From positions 2,976,001-3,040,000 of the forward strand of contig NZ_AP026738.1 of assembly GCF_002157685.2 (NCBI RefSeq): DNA of 64,000 bases, written 5' to 3'. Origin of the DNA: Comamonas thiooxydans. GTDB lineage: Bacteria > Pseudomonadota > Gammaproteobacteria > Burkholderiales > Burkholderiaceae_C. The position numbers and the translations under genes are program-made. Position 1 is the first letter of the stretch; each line of letters opens with the position of its first letter. Below are positions 8,988-18,092 of this stretch, in pieces. The notes beneath the pieces are model-generated. The model ran no database searches, was not told where the DNA came from, and worked only from the letters and a program-made list of their open reading frames with translations.

Positions 8988-10160
8988 ATGAAGATCAAGT
9001 CCGTCCGCGCCCGTGTCTATGAATGGAAGGGCAAGACCGTTCCGCCCCAGGGAAACTTCTGCTCCAACGCCATGGATCTGGTGTACTCCAACACCGAGTC
9101 CATGAGCACCTTCCGCTTCCATTCGTGGACCGTGGTCGAGATCGAAACCGATGACGGCATCATCGGTCTGGGCAATGTGGCCCTGGCACCAAGAATAGCC
9201 AAGGCCATCATCGACGAGTACCTGGCGCCCCTGGTCATCGGTCAGGACCCCTGGGACTACGAATACCTGTGGCAGCGCATGTACCGCGCCACCCATGCCT
9301 GGGGCCGCAAGGGCGTGACCATGGCCGCCATCTCGGCCGTGGACCTGGCCATCTGGGACATTCTGGGCAAGAGCGTGAACAAGCCCGTGTTCAAGCTGCT
9401 GGGCGGGCGCACCAAGGAAAAGATTCCCTGCTACTACAGCAAGCTCTACCGTACCGACTTGAAGGAGATGCAGGACGAGGCACAGAAATTCCTGGATCAG
9501 GGCTTCAAGGCCTTCAAGATGCGCTTTGGCTACGGGCCCGCCCATCTGCAAGAAGGTGTGAAGGAGAACCTCAAGTCCGTCGAAGCCATCCGTGAAGTGA
9601 TCGGCTACGACACCGACCTGATGCTGGAGTGCTACATGGGCTGGAACCTGGAATACGCCAAGCGCATGCTGCCCAAGCTGGCGAAGTTCGAGCCGCGCTG
9701 GCTGGAAGAGCCCGTGATCGCCGACGACATCGACGGCTACGCCGAGCTCAACGCCATGAACATCGTTCCCATCTCGGGCGGCGAGCACGAGTTCAGCCTC
9801 TACGGCTTCAAGCAGCTGCTCGACAAGAAGGCCGTCTCCGTCGTGCAGTACGACACCAATCGCGTGGGCGGCATCACGGCGGCGCACAAGATCAATGCCC
9901 TGTGCGAAGCCTATTCCGTGCCCGTGATCCCGCACGCCGGCCAGATGCACAACTACCACCTGACCATGAGCACCCTGGCCTCGCCCATGGCCGAGTATTT
10001 CCCCATCTTCGATGTGGAAGTGGGCAACGAGCTGTTCTGGTACATCTTCGACGGCGAACCGGTGGCCGACAACGGCTTCCTGCAGCTGCGCGACGACGTG
10101 CCGGGCCTGGGCCTCACGCTCAAGACCGAGTACCTCGACCAGTTCCATATCATCGAGTAA
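8988..10160 (+). CDS. Enolase-superfamily sugar-acid dehydratase (mandelate racemase/RhmD-like)
   Basis: 390 residues. The N-terminal capping domain is followed by a TIM barrel with the superfamily metal ligands Glu214 ([10 protein letters not shown]), Glu240 (WLEEPV) and Glu266 (SGGEHEF). An Asp289/His316 pair ([19 protein letters not shown]) forms the expected general-acid/base dyad and a K-x-R motif (FKMRF) ends the second strand. These features place it among acid-sugar dehydratases such as L-rhamnonate dehydratase. With the L-KDA dehydratase 11 bases downstream, the best inference is dehydration of an aldonate such as L-arabonate to a 2-keto-3-deoxy acid. Exact substrate unproven. Confidence 0.85.
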   Translation: MKIKSVRARVYEWKGKTVPPQGNFCSNAMDLVYSNTESMSTFRFHSWTVVEIETDDGIIGLGNVALAPRIAKAIIDEYLAPLVIGQDPWDYEYLWQRMYRATHAWGRKGVTMAAISAVDLAIWDILGKSVNKPVFKLLGGRTKEKIPCYYSKLYRTDLKEMQDEAQKFLDQGFKAFKMRFGYGPAHLQEGVKENLKSVEAIREVIGYDTDLMLECYMGWNLEYAKRMLPKLAKFEPRWLEEPVIADDIDGYAELNAMNIVPISGGEHEFSLYGFKQLLDKKAVSVVQYDTNRVGGITAAHKINALCEAYSVPVIPHAGQMHNYHLTMSTLASPMAEYFPIFDVEVGNELFWYIFDGEPVADNGFLQLRDDVPGLGLTLKTEYLDQFHIIE

Positions 10161-10171
10161 GGAGCCGCAGC

Positions 10172-11095
10172 ATGCCAGCACTCTCTAATCCCCGTTACCG
10201 GGGCATCTTCCCCGTTGTGCCCACCACCTTTCACGAGGACGGCACGCTGGACCTGACCAGCCAGAAGCGTTGCCTGGACTTCATGATTGACTCCGGCGTG
10301 GACGGCCTGTGCATTCTGGCCAACTATTCCGAGCAGTTTCTGCTAGCCGATGAGGAGCGTGAAATCCTCACCCGCCTCGTGCTGGAACATGTGGCGGGCC
10401 GCGTGCCGGTGATCGTCACCACCACTCACGCCAGCACCGCGATCTGCGCCGCACGCAGCCGCCGTGCGCAGGACATGGGCGCGGCCATGGTGATGGTCAT
10501 GCCGCCCTACCACGGGGCCACCTTCCGCTTCGGTGAGCCACAGATCCAGGCCTTCTTCCAGGGCGTGTCCGACGCCATCGATATTCCCATCATGATCCAG
10601 GATGCCCCGGCCGCCGGCACGCCGCTGCCACCGGCCTTCCTGGCCCGTATGGCCAAGGAAATCGAGCAGGTCAGCTACTTCAAGATGGAAACGGCCGGCG
10701 CGGCCGGCAAGCTGCGCGAGCTGATCGCCCTGGGCGGCGAAGCCATCGAAGGCCCATGGGATGGCGAGGAAGGCATCACCTTGCTGGCCGACCTGGAGGC
10801 CGGTGCCACCGGCGCCATGACCGGCGGTGGCTTTGCCGACGGCATTCGCCCCATCATCGAAGCCCACCGCAACGGCGACAAGGACAAGGCTTTCGAGCAA
10901 TACCAGCGCTGGCTGCCGCTGATTAACCACGAGAACCGTCAGGCCGGCTTTCTGGCGGCCAAGGCGCTGATGAAAGCTGGGGGTGTGATCACCTGCGATG
11001 CACCGCGCGCGCCCTGGCCACCCCTGCATCCCGAGGTGCGCCGTCAACTGCTGGACATCGCACGCCGGCTGGATCCGCTAGTGCTGCGTTGGTAA
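10172..11095 (+). CDS. L-2-keto-3-deoxyarabonate dehydratase (DapA/NAL family)
   Basis: 307 residues, class I aldolase fold with the Schiff-base lysine at Lys171 (YFKMET). Long segments (RYRGIFPVVPTTFHEDG, DGLCILANYSEQF, AMVMVMPPYHGATF, EGPWDGEEGITLLADL) resemble, from memory, the Azospirillum/Burkholderia enzyme that converts L-2-keto-3-deoxyarabonate to alpha-ketoglutarate semialdehyde more closely than dihydrodipicolinate synthase. It sits 11 bases after the dehydratase gene, with GGAG 6-7 bases before the ATG. The semialdehyde dehydrogenase needed for the next step is encoded at 16210 in the same run. Confidence 0.85.
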   Translation: MPALSNPRYRGIFPVVPTTFHEDGTLDLTSQKRCLDFMIDSGVDGLCILANYSEQFLLADEEREILTRLVLEHVAGRVPVIVTTTHASTAICAARSRRAQDMGAAMVMVMPPYHGATFRFGEPQIQAFFQGVSDAIDIPIMIQDAPAAGTPLPPAFLARMAKEIEQVSYFKMETAGAAGKLRELIALGGEAIEGPWDGEEGITLLADLEAGATGAMTGGGFADGIRPIIEAHRNGDKDKAFEQYQRWLPLINHENRQAGFLAAKALMKAGGVITCDAPRAPWPPLHPEVRRQLLDIARRLDPLVLRW

Positions 11096-11142
11096 ATTTG
11101 AAGTAGCAGATCAACGAAAAAAACTAACCAAAGGAGACAAAA

Positions 11143-12126
11143 ATGCAATCAAAACTACTGCATAACACTCGCCACGCAGCAGCTATCGTCACAATTTTCG
11201 CAGCAGGGGTTGCCTCTGCCGGCGATAAATTTCCATCGCGTGCAATCAAGATTGTCGTTGGTTCCGAAGCAGGGAGCGCCCCCGACGTACTGGCTCGTCT
11301 GGTTGCCAGCGAAATGGGGACCACTTTGGGGCAGGCGGTCATCATCGACAACAAGGCTGGAGCAGCGGGAACCATTGGAGCGCAAGCTGTCGCGTCAGCT
11401 CCCCCTGATGGATACACATTGTTGATGGGCACTGTGTCAAACATTGCTCTAGCACCGTCTTTCTACCCAGTGAGGTATGCACCACTCAAGAGCTTCACAC
11501 CCATTGGAATGGTGGCGTCTGTTCCCTTGGTGTTAGTCGTAACGCCTTCTCTTGGTGCCACGACATTTGCACAGCTGCAAGCGAAGGTGAAGCAATCAGC
11601 CTCTGGAGAATTCAATTTCTCATCGCCTGGTGTAGGTGGGCCGCAGCATCTCGCCGGAGTACTGCTGCAAAAACCCCTTGGCACCAAGCTCACTCACGTT
11701 CCCTACAAGAGTGGTGGAGCCGCAATGACCGCTGTTGCAGCTGGCGAAGTCCAGATGGCATTCGCAGGCATCCCAGCAGCAACCAGCTTAGCGCAGGGAA
11801 ACCGGGTCACTCCAATTATGGTGACGTCATCGAAACGGACCTCAACGATGCCAGAAGTCCCCTCAGCTGCGGAAGTTGGCTTGTCTGGCTTTGAAATCGA
11901 CAACTGGCATGCATTGCTCGCACCAGCCAATCTACCAATACCTATTCGTACGGCACTAGAAGCTGCCCTGCGAAAAGCTCTCGTGATGCCAAATATCAAA
12001 GACCAGTTCACCCGAGCTGGCGCCGAACCTGCCACAGGCGACAGCGAGCAGTTGTCGAAGACCATGGAAACAGAAACAGCACGTTGGGAAAAAGTCGTAC
12101 GCGACAACAACCTCAAGGCCAAATAA
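11143..12126 (+). CDS. Bug/TctC-family periplasmic solute-binding receptor
   Basis: 327 residues with a signal peptide (cleavage near GVASAGDKFPS, about residue 26) and family motifs IKIVVGSEAGSAPDVLARL, IDNKAGAAGTIGA, LTHVPYKSGG. AAAGGAGAC lies a few bases before the ATG. Its stop overlaps the sulfatase start (TAATG), so uptake and desulfation genes are coupled. No membrane partner is encoded nearby. GC content falls sharply at this gene compared with the three upstream ones. Confidence 0.92.
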   Translation: MQSKLLHNTRHAAAIVTIFAAGVASAGDKFPSRAIKIVVGSEAGSAPDVLARLVASEMGTTLGQAVIIDNKAGAAGTIGAQAVASAPPDGYTLLMGTVSNIALAPSFYPVRYAPLKSFTPIGMVASVPLVLVVTPSLGATTFAQLQAKVKQSASGEFNFSSPGVGGPQHLAGVLLQKPLGTKLTHVPYKSGGAAMTAVAAGEVQMAFAGIPAATSLAQGNRVTPIMVTSSKRTSTMPEVPSAAEVGLSGFEIDNWHALLAPANLPIPIRTALEAALRKALVMPNIKDQFTRAGAEPATGDSEQLSKTMETETARWEKVVRDNNLKAK

Positions 12127-13580
12127 TGGAAGCACAGAACCTTCTAATCATCATGGACGACGAGCACAACAAGAACGTGCTTGGATACAACGGCCATCCA
12201 GTTGTCCAAACGCCCAACTTAGACAGGCTGGCGTCTGGTGGAACCACATATGAGCGGGCATATTCCAGCTCACCTATATGTGTGCCAGCAAGAGCAGCGT
12301 TCGCTACTGGCCGGTACGTGCATGACAACCGATGCTGGGACAATGCCATCGCATATGACGGCTCGATGCCTAGTTGGGCTCATGTACTGCGCGATTCAGG
12401 CCACCTCGTCACCTCCATTGGCAAGCTTCATTACACCGGCGAGGACATTGATGGTGGCTTCACGGAGCAAATCATTCCAATGCATATTGAAGCCGGCGTT
12501 GGTGACCTTTTCGGGTTGATCCGCGATCCACTTCCTACTCGTCATCAATCTGCGGACTTAGCAAGAAGCATCGGCCCCGGGGAAAGCAGCTATATCCGTT
12601 ACGACCGCGACATCACTGAAAAAACGATCAATTGGCTTCGAACAGCGGGGAAAAAAAGGCATGACAAGCCGTGGGTACTGTACAGCTCCTTTATGGCGCC
12701 TCACTCGCCCCTAATTGCTCCACAAGAGTTCTACGACATGTATCCGGCAAAGGACATTGTTCTGCCGTCAAAGCGAGTGCCCTATCACCCTTGGATAAAG
12801 GCTTGGAATGACTGTTACGGGTTTGACTCGTACTTTGAAAGCGACGAGCACAGGCGCATCGCCATCGCGTCCTATTACGGCCTCTGTTCCTTCCTCGACT
12901 CAAACGTAGGCAAGATCATGCATGCACTTGAGGAGACAGGCCTCGCTCAGAACACTCGAGTGCTGTTCTTATCAGATCACGGTGACAACCTGGGATCACG
13001 TGCCCTGTGGGGAAAATCGACGATGTATGAAGAGTCATGCGGAGTTCCAATGATCGCTTCCGGCCCTGGTATCCAGGCTGGGCGGCGAGTCAAAACACCA
13101 GTTTCGCACGTGGATTGCTTCCCTTCATTCATGCAAGCGGTTGGATCAGAAGACCTAACCCCCAAAGATCTGCCTGGGCGCTCCATTTTCGACATAGCCG
13201 ACAAGCCATACGATGACAAGCGAACTGTGTTCAGCGAATACCATGCAGCAGGTGGCGTGAGTGCCGCCTATATGCTGCGCAAGGGTGACTTCAAATACAT
13301 CCACTACACCGGGTTGAAGCCTGAGCTGTTCAATCTCGCCCAAGATCCAGACGAGGTCATCGACTTGGCGACAGACGCAACAATGTCGAGCGTTCTCGAA
13401 AATTTTCAGCACGAACTCGAGATCATCTGCGATCCAGTCGCTATGGACTTGGCTGCTAAACACGACCAAGCAGCTTTGATTCGCATGCATGGTGGAGTCG
13501 AAAAGATCCTTAACCGGGGCGGCAGCAGCTATACCCCGATCCCCGGGGAAGCAATAAAGCTGATGAGCGATGGACATTGA
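12126..13580 (+). CDS. Type I sulfatase / alkaline phosphatase-fold hydrolase, cytoplasmic
   Basis: 484 residues from the ATG overlapping the receptor stop. Cys52-Val-Pro-Ala-Arg56 (ICVPARAAFATGRYV) is the CxPxR motif converted to formylglycine. Metal ligands are the N-terminal Asp-Asp (IIMDDEHNKN) and SDHGDNLG near residue 285. There is no signal peptide, so it should act in the cytoplasm like choline sulfatase, on a small imported sulfate ester. Some members of this fold are phosphonate or phosphodiester hydrolases, so sulfatase is the best but not the only reading. Confidence 0.85.
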   Translation: MEAQNLLIIMDDEHNKNVLGYNGHPVVQTPNLDRLASGGTTYERAYSSSPICVPARAAFATGRYVHDNRCWDNAIAYDGSMPSWAHVLRDSGHLVTSIGKLHYTGEDIDGGFTEQIIPMHIEAGVGDLFGLIRDPLPTRHQSADLARSIGPGESSYIRYDRDITEKTINWLRTAGKKRHDKPWVLYSSFMAPHSPLIAPQEFYDMYPAKDIVLPSKRVPYHPWIKAWNDCYGFDSYFESDEHRRIAIASYYGLCSFLDSNVGKIMHALEETGLAQNTRVLFLSDHGDNLGSRALWGKSTMYEESCGVPMIASGPGIQAGRRVKTPVSHVDCFPSFMQAVGSEDLTPKDLPGRSIFDIADKPYDDKRTVFSEYHAAGGVSAAYMLRKGDFKYIHYTGLKPELFNLAQDPDEVIDLATDATMSSVLENFQHELEIICDPVAMDLAAKHDQAALIRMHGGVEKILNRGGSSYTPIPGEAIKLMSDGH

Positions 13581-13592
13581 CAGGAGCTGATA

Positions 13593-14342
13593 GTGCCTGA
13601 ACTCGTTGCTTGGCTATTGACGCCCATTAGTGGAACAACTGAACACCTCATCCAACCTGTAGTCGCTTGGCATGGACGAATCATGGTGCTTTGCTGGGGC
13701 GTCGCGATTCCATTGGCTGTACTCATAGCCAGATTTTTCAAGGTGACACCCAGGCAACAATGGCCACATCAACTGGACAACAAGACCTGGTGGACTTGGC
13801 ATCGTGCATTGAATTACACCGCGGTTGCCGCGAGCCTTATCGCTGGGTTGCTTGTGCTGAACCATGATTCATATAGTGGTCTAGCTCGACAGATGCATGA
13901 ATGGATGGGTTGGACCATCGTAGTGTCAGGTCTATTGCAAGTCTTAGTCGGAAATTTGCGTGGCACAAAGGGCGGACCGACAGACCCTCGAATAGATTCC
14001 GACGGCCAGTTCATAGATCTCCATGGGGATCATTACGACATGACGCCGAGGCGCGTGCACTTTGAGCGCTTCCATAAAGGTCTCGGCTATATGGCGTTGT
14101 TACTAGCCGCCGGCACTATGTACCTGGGACTCTGGACAGCAGATGCACCTCGCTGGATGTGGATTGGAATTGGGTTGTGGTGGGCGGGATTGGCATGCGT
14201 AGGCGCAAAACTCCAGGCCAATGGACGTTGCCTGGATACCTACCAAGCCATTTGGGGTCCCGACGACACACATCCAGGAAACAACATGCCCGTCATCGGA
14301 TGGGGCATTCGCCGCGAACGCCCTGGTACCCGTCATCTTTGA
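13593..14342 (+). CDS. Cytochrome b561-domain membrane protein
   Basis: 249 residues from GTG 13593 (CAGGAG about 6 bases upstream). About five hydrophobic segments are seen. Histidines lie at or near membrane segments (AWHGRIMVLCWG, WWTWHRALNYTA, MHEWMGWTIVVSG, ERFHKGLGYMALLL), the layout expected for two-heme b561/ferric-reductase-like domains. It lies 12 bases after the sulfatase gene and 9 before the lactonase gene, so it is in the operon. It may pass electrons between quinone and a soluble partner, but no partner dehydrogenase is obvious. Confidence 0.72.
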   Translation: MPELVAWLLTPISGTTEHLIQPVVAWHGRIMVLCWGVAIPLAVLIARFFKVTPRQQWPHQLDNKTWWTWHRALNYTAVAASLIAGLLVLNHDSYSGLARQMHEWMGWTIVVSGLLQVLVGNLRGTKGGPTDPRIDSDGQFIDLHGDHYDMTPRRVHFERFHKGLGYMALLLAAGTMYLGLWTADAPRWMWIGIGLWWAGLACVGAKLQANGRCLDTYQAIWGPDDTHPGNNMPVIGWGIRRERPGTRHL

Positions 14343-14351
14343 AAGACATTT

Positions 14352-15269
14352 GTGGAACCCATCGAAACTATTGACAACAGATTCGCCCGCGCTTTTGCCG
14401 GAGCGTCACTGGAGAAACTGTGTTCAGGGGCCAGCTGGAGCGAGGGACCTGTGTGGATTGCAGAAGACGAATCTGTTTTATGGAGTGACATTCCAAACAA
14501 CCGTATGCTTCGCTGGTCACGCACTGACGGCATGACAGTTTGGAGAGACAACGTGGAGTTCACGAACGGCCATACGCGAGATGTCAATGGTGACCTGCTG
14601 CATTGCTCCCATGGTCAAAGGGCAATCATGCGCACGCCACTGGCTGCTGGCCGGATACAAGCAGAGACCCCAGACCAAACCGTCATCGACAAGTACCGTG
14701 GAGGTCGTCTCAACTCACCCAATGACTTGGTTGTTCGAGGCGATGGCACCATTTGGTTCACCGATCCACCTTATGGAATTTTGAGCGATCGCGAAGGCCA
14801 CCAAGCCCCCAGGGAGCAGGATGCCAACTACGTGTTCTGCTTCGATCCGTCCACAGGCATCCTTCACGCAGTCACCGCGGAGGTTGAGGAACCCAACGGT
14901 CTGGCCTTTTCACCCGACGAGTCCTTACTTTACGTTAGCGACACCTCGGCAGCATTCAAGGGGCCAGGCGAAGGTAACCATCACATTGTCGCATTCGACG
15001 TCAAAGGGCATGCACTGGAAAACATGCGGATTCTCGCGACAGTCAACCCTGGTTTGCCAGATGGGTTTCGAGTTCACGACAACGGCTGGATTTACACAAG
15101 TTCGGAAGACTCTGTGCAGGTTTTCACACCTGAAGGAAGCCTATTGGGACGCATTCCTGTGCCAGAAAAGGTTGGAAATCTAACATTCGGTGGACCAAAA
15201 GGTAACCACCTTTACATCGCTGCGAGCACCTCGCTTTACTTGATTGTCCTCAACACCGAAGAGCTTTAA
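14352..15269 (+). CDS. SMP-30/gluconolactonase-family sugar lactone hydrolase
   Basis: 305 residues from GTG 14352. Six-bladed propeller of the SMP-30 family with the divalent-metal ligands in the expected order: Glu in SWSEGPVW near residue 32, Asn in LNSPNDLVV, and Asp in LYVSDTS. It would open an aldonolactone to the aldonate used by the dehydratase at 8988. No signal peptide, so cytoplasmic. Substrate specificity cannot be read from sequence. Confidence 0.88.
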   Translation: MEPIETIDNRFARAFAGASLEKLCSGASWSEGPVWIAEDESVLWSDIPNNRMLRWSRTDGMTVWRDNVEFTNGHTRDVNGDLLHCSHGQRAIMRTPLAAGRIQAETPDQTVIDKYRGGRLNSPNDLVVRGDGTIWFTDPPYGILSDREGHQAPREQDANYVFCFDPSTGILHAVTAEVEEPNGLAFSPDESLLYVSDTSAAFKGPGEGNHHIVAFDVKGHALENMRILATVNPGLPDGFRVHDNGWIYTSSEDSVQVFTPEGSLLGRIPVPEKVGNLTFGGPKGNHLYIAASTSLYLIVLNTEEL

Positions 15270-15271
15270 AA

Positions 15272-16207
15272 ATGATCCGCGAAATCCTTCTGTTGGTAGA
15301 AAAATGCAGCCACTGCTTTAGTTACTACGACATCTCGACCGGTGAACGCCTGCACAGCATTCAGCTGGAAGACTTCCCTCACGAGTTCGTGGTTGACGAG
15401 GAAAGGCAGTTTGCGTATGTCGGCCACTATGGCGTTGAAACCTCTGGCCATCCTGGTGCCGGCGGGACAAGAATTTTTCAGATCGATTTACCCAATCGGA
15501 AATTAGCTCGCACTATTGACATCTCACCGTTCAATCGGCTGCATGGCATGCAAATGGATCAGAAGGGCCGACTCTACGCTCTAAGTGAAGAGCGCGCGCA
15601 ACTAGTCGTTATCCAGAAGCCAGCAACCGACACTGCACCCCGGCGTGCGGTGCCAACGGGAGGCATAAAAAGCCACCTATTTGCTTTGACACGGGACGGA
15701 ATGACGGCCTTTTCTATGAACCTTCTGTCCCACACAGTGACCAAACTAAAACCTCATGATGCAACCTTTGCGCCGATCGCGTGCTCGCCTGGTGAAAAAC
15801 CAGAAGGTTACGCTCTGAGTGCTGACGAAAAAACGCTGTTCGTCACCAATCGATGGAGCAACACAATCAGCGCTATTGATGTCGATACGATGAAAGTCAT
15901 CCGTAGTGCCCAATCACGAGAAGACGCCACTCGCCTCTACCAATTCAGGGATGGAAGGCTGGTGGTAACCAACTACGGAGAGCGCAGCCTTTCCATCATT
16001 AATCCCGAAACGCTTCAGGAACTAACACATATCCCAATGGAAGCACGCCCCATTGCGTTGAGCTACCACCCTACGCGACCACTTGCCTTCGTGAGTCAGG
16101 ACAACGACAAGCTTGGCATATTCAACATGGAAACACTGAAATTTGAAAGATTCTTCGCAACGCAGCGCGAACCGGACGTGTCCCAGCTCATCGTGATGGA
16201 AATCTGA
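15272..16207 (+). CDS. YncE-like beta-propeller protein of unknown function
   Basis: 311 residues, 2 bases after the lactonase stop. Repeated blades of the YVTN/lactonase type are visible (HEFVVDEERQFAYVGHYG, GYALSADEKTLFVTNRWSN, YHPTRPLAFVSQDNDKLG). No signal peptide is present, whereas many YncE proteins are exported. It could be a second lactonase of the 6-phosphogluconolactonase propeller type or a binding protein. No catalytic residue could be assigned. Confidence 0.72.
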   Translation: MIREILLLVEKCSHCFSYYDISTGERLHSIQLEDFPHEFVVDEERQFAYVGHYGVETSGHPGAGGTRIFQIDLPNRKLARTIDISPFNRLHGMQMDQKGRLYALSEERAQLVVIQKPATDTAPRRAVPTGGIKSHLFALTRDGMTAFSMNLLSHTVTKLKPHDATFAPIACSPGEKPEGYALSADEKTLFVTNRWSNTISAIDVDTMKVIRSAQSREDATRLYQFRDGRLVVTNYGERSLSIINPETLQELTHIPMEARPIALSYHPTRPLAFVSQDNDKLGIFNMETLKFERFFATQREPDVSQLIVMEI

Positions 16208-16209
16208 AA

Positions 16210-17703
16210 ATGTTGGAACCTATAGCCGTAAACCTACATACCAGCGAACAGCAATATTTGCCTTGCCCAGAGTCCAGTAAGCAAGAAATCGATATATCAG
16301 TAGGACGTGCGGCTGCCGCTGCCATCCCATTCTCGTTGCTGAATTCACACGCTCGAGCGGACTTTTTAGAAGCTCTTGCACGCGCACTTGAGCTTCATCG
16401 CAATACGCTGATTGCCCTAGCAAACAACGAAACCGGACTCGAATTGCCACGGCTGCATAGCGAGCTCGATCGAACAACGTTTCAACTGAGACGCTTCTCT
16501 GCATTGCTGCGTGACGGCGTGTGCGAATACGCAAGCAATGATGCAGCAGTAAGCGGTGCGCCACCAGCAAGTCGACCGCGCTTGACCAAAATTAGGGTGC
16601 CCATTGGTCCAGTCGCCATGTTTTCTGCAAGCAATTTTCCATTTGCTTTCTCGGTGCTCGGTGGTGATACCGCATCGGCGCTGGCGGCCGGATGCCCTGT
16701 GGTAGTCAAGGGCCACCCTGGGCACCCTAAATTATCCCGAGCCACAATAATTTTGGCAGAGCAGGTGGTGAGGGAGCAAGGGTTGCCTCCAGGGGTTATA
16801 CAGTTTGTCCATGGCAACTCTACGGATGTAGGGGTCATGCTTGTCGAGTCGGACGCTATTGCAGCAGTCGCATTCACCGGCTCTTTCAGGGGTGGCATGG
16901 CGCTGGCTAAGGTGGCAGGTGCCCGAGCACGCCCTATACCTTTCTACGGTGAATTAGGCTCAGTCAATCCCCTGGTAGTATTGCCGTCAGCCCTCGAAGG
17001 TAATCAAGCAGCATCATTAGCCGAGGCACTGGCTAACTCTATATGCATGGGGTCCGGTCAATTCTGTACAAGCCCCGGTGTAATCGTGGTTGGCCAAGAC
17101 GCGCAAGGAGATGCCTTTGTACACGCCTTAGCATCTTGCCTGTCCGCCTTATCTCCACATGGGATGCTTTCGACAGGTATCAGGGCCGGCTTTGAAGATG
17201 GTATCCGTCGTTGGCGCAGCATCGCCAAGCTTAAAGTCCTCGTGGATAGTAGCAACGCACGCCATCCGCATCCCGGGCCATTTCTCGGAGAAGTAACCTC
17301 TATCGATTTTCTTGAAGACCATCGCCTTCACGAGGAAGTTTTCGGTTCTGCTGCCCTCGTTGTACGTGTAGCTTCTGTTGATGAAGCCGCCGCCGTACTA
17401 AATGCTATTGGCGGGTCCTTGACTGTGACGCTTTGGGGAGTGCCGTCAGGCCAAGACTGTCCTGACGGACCGACAGAGCACCTCGTGCGAACAGCGCAGG
17501 CTGTGGCTGGGCGAGTGTTGTTCTCAGGCGTTCCCACAGGAGTTGCCGTCACACGTGCACAGCACCATGGAGGCCCATTTCCGGCTTCTACAGCGCCATT
17601 CACCACTTCCGTTGGGGATGATGCGTTGGACCGATTTCTTCGACCACTTGCCCTTCAAGATGCACCAGAGTGGCTCTTAGCACGCTACCGGTTGCACTCT
17701 TAA
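16210..17703 (+). CDS. Alpha-ketoglutarate semialdehyde (2,5-dioxovalerate) dehydrogenase
   Basis: 497 residues, aldehyde dehydrogenase superfamily. The catalytic Cys is in GSGQFCTSPG, the general-base Glu in GELGSVNPLV and the oxyanion Asn in FSASNFPFAFS. The FAFSVLGGDTASALAAGCPVV and GSGQFCTSPG segments are characteristic of KGSADH enzymes that finish non-phosphorylative pentose and glucarate/galactarate routes by making 2-oxoglutarate. It lies 2 bases after the propeller gene. With the L-KDA dehydratase upstream it supplies the last two steps of such a route. Confidence 0.87.
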   Translation: MLEPIAVNLHTSEQQYLPCPESSKQEIDISVGRAAAAAIPFSLLNSHARADFLEALARALELHRNTLIALANNETGLELPRLHSELDRTTFQLRRFSALLRDGVCEYASNDAAVSGAPPASRPRLTKIRVPIGPVAMFSASNFPFAFSVLGGDTASALAAGCPVVVKGHPGHPKLSRATIILAEQVVREQGLPPGVIQFVHGNSTDVGVMLVESDAIAAVAFTGSFRGGMALAKVAGARARPIPFYGELGSVNPLVVLPSALEGNQAASLAEALANSICMGSGQFCTSPGVIVVGQDAQGDAFVHALASCLSALSPHGMLSTGIRAGFEDGIRRWRSIAKLKVLVDSSNARHPHPGPFLGEVTSIDFLEDHRLHEEVFGSAALVVRVASVDEAAAVLNAIGGSLTVTLWGVPSGQDCPDGPTEHLVRTAQAVAGRVLFSGVPTGVAVTRAQHHGGPFPASTAPFTTSVGDDALDRFLRPLALQDAPEWLLARYRLHS

Positions 17704-17743
17704 GCTCCTGCGAAAAGACGTCTATATTCACTTCGAGGAAAAA

Positions 17744-18091
17744 ATGGCGCTGACTAATTGGCATCGGCAAGGAAAAGACCCAGACTACCGTTTCACACTA
17801 GCGAATGAACGTACGTTTCTGGCCTGGATCAGAACCTCTCTTACATTGCTGGCAAGCGGTATTTTGCTAGATCAACTGGGGCCCGCATATCCTAGAGGCC
17901 TGATACTACTGACTGCGCTGATGTTGGTTTTAGGCGCAGCATTTTGCTCTGTCACTGCGTACTTCCGCTGGCGAACAAACGAGATTGCAATGCGCTTCAA
18001 TTATCCGCTGCCGTACACAATAGTGCTACCTGTGATAGTGATGTTGTTCGTTGCGGTAAGCCTAATGGTCGGAGTGCTGCTTCTTCACTAG
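17744..18091 (+). CDS. DUF202 (YidH-like) small membrane protein
   Basis: 115 residues with the DUF202 signature (FTLANERTFLAWIRTSLTLL) and three predicted membrane helices. It follows the semialdehyde dehydrogenase by 40 bases with GAGG upstream of the ATG, and precedes a second DUF202 gene by one base. The molecular role of this family is not established. Confidence 0.85.
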   Translation: MALTNWHRQGKDPDYRFTLANERTFLAWIRTSLTLLASGILLDQLGPAYPRGLILLTALMLVLGAAFCSVTAYFRWRTNEIAMRFNYPLPYTIVLPVIVMLFVAVSLMVGVLLLH

Positions 18092-18092
18092 C

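Noticed and set aside
9629..10172. Upstream extension of the DapA-family frame as a fused 488-residue protein
   Set aside because: The extra N-terminus is an out-of-frame translation of the dehydratase gene. The ATG at 10172 has a ribosome site and matches the family start.
8964..10181. A 405-residue minus-strand open frame
   Set aside because: Antisense shadow of the enolase-superfamily dehydratase, whose metal ligands and catalytic dyad are all present on the plus strand.
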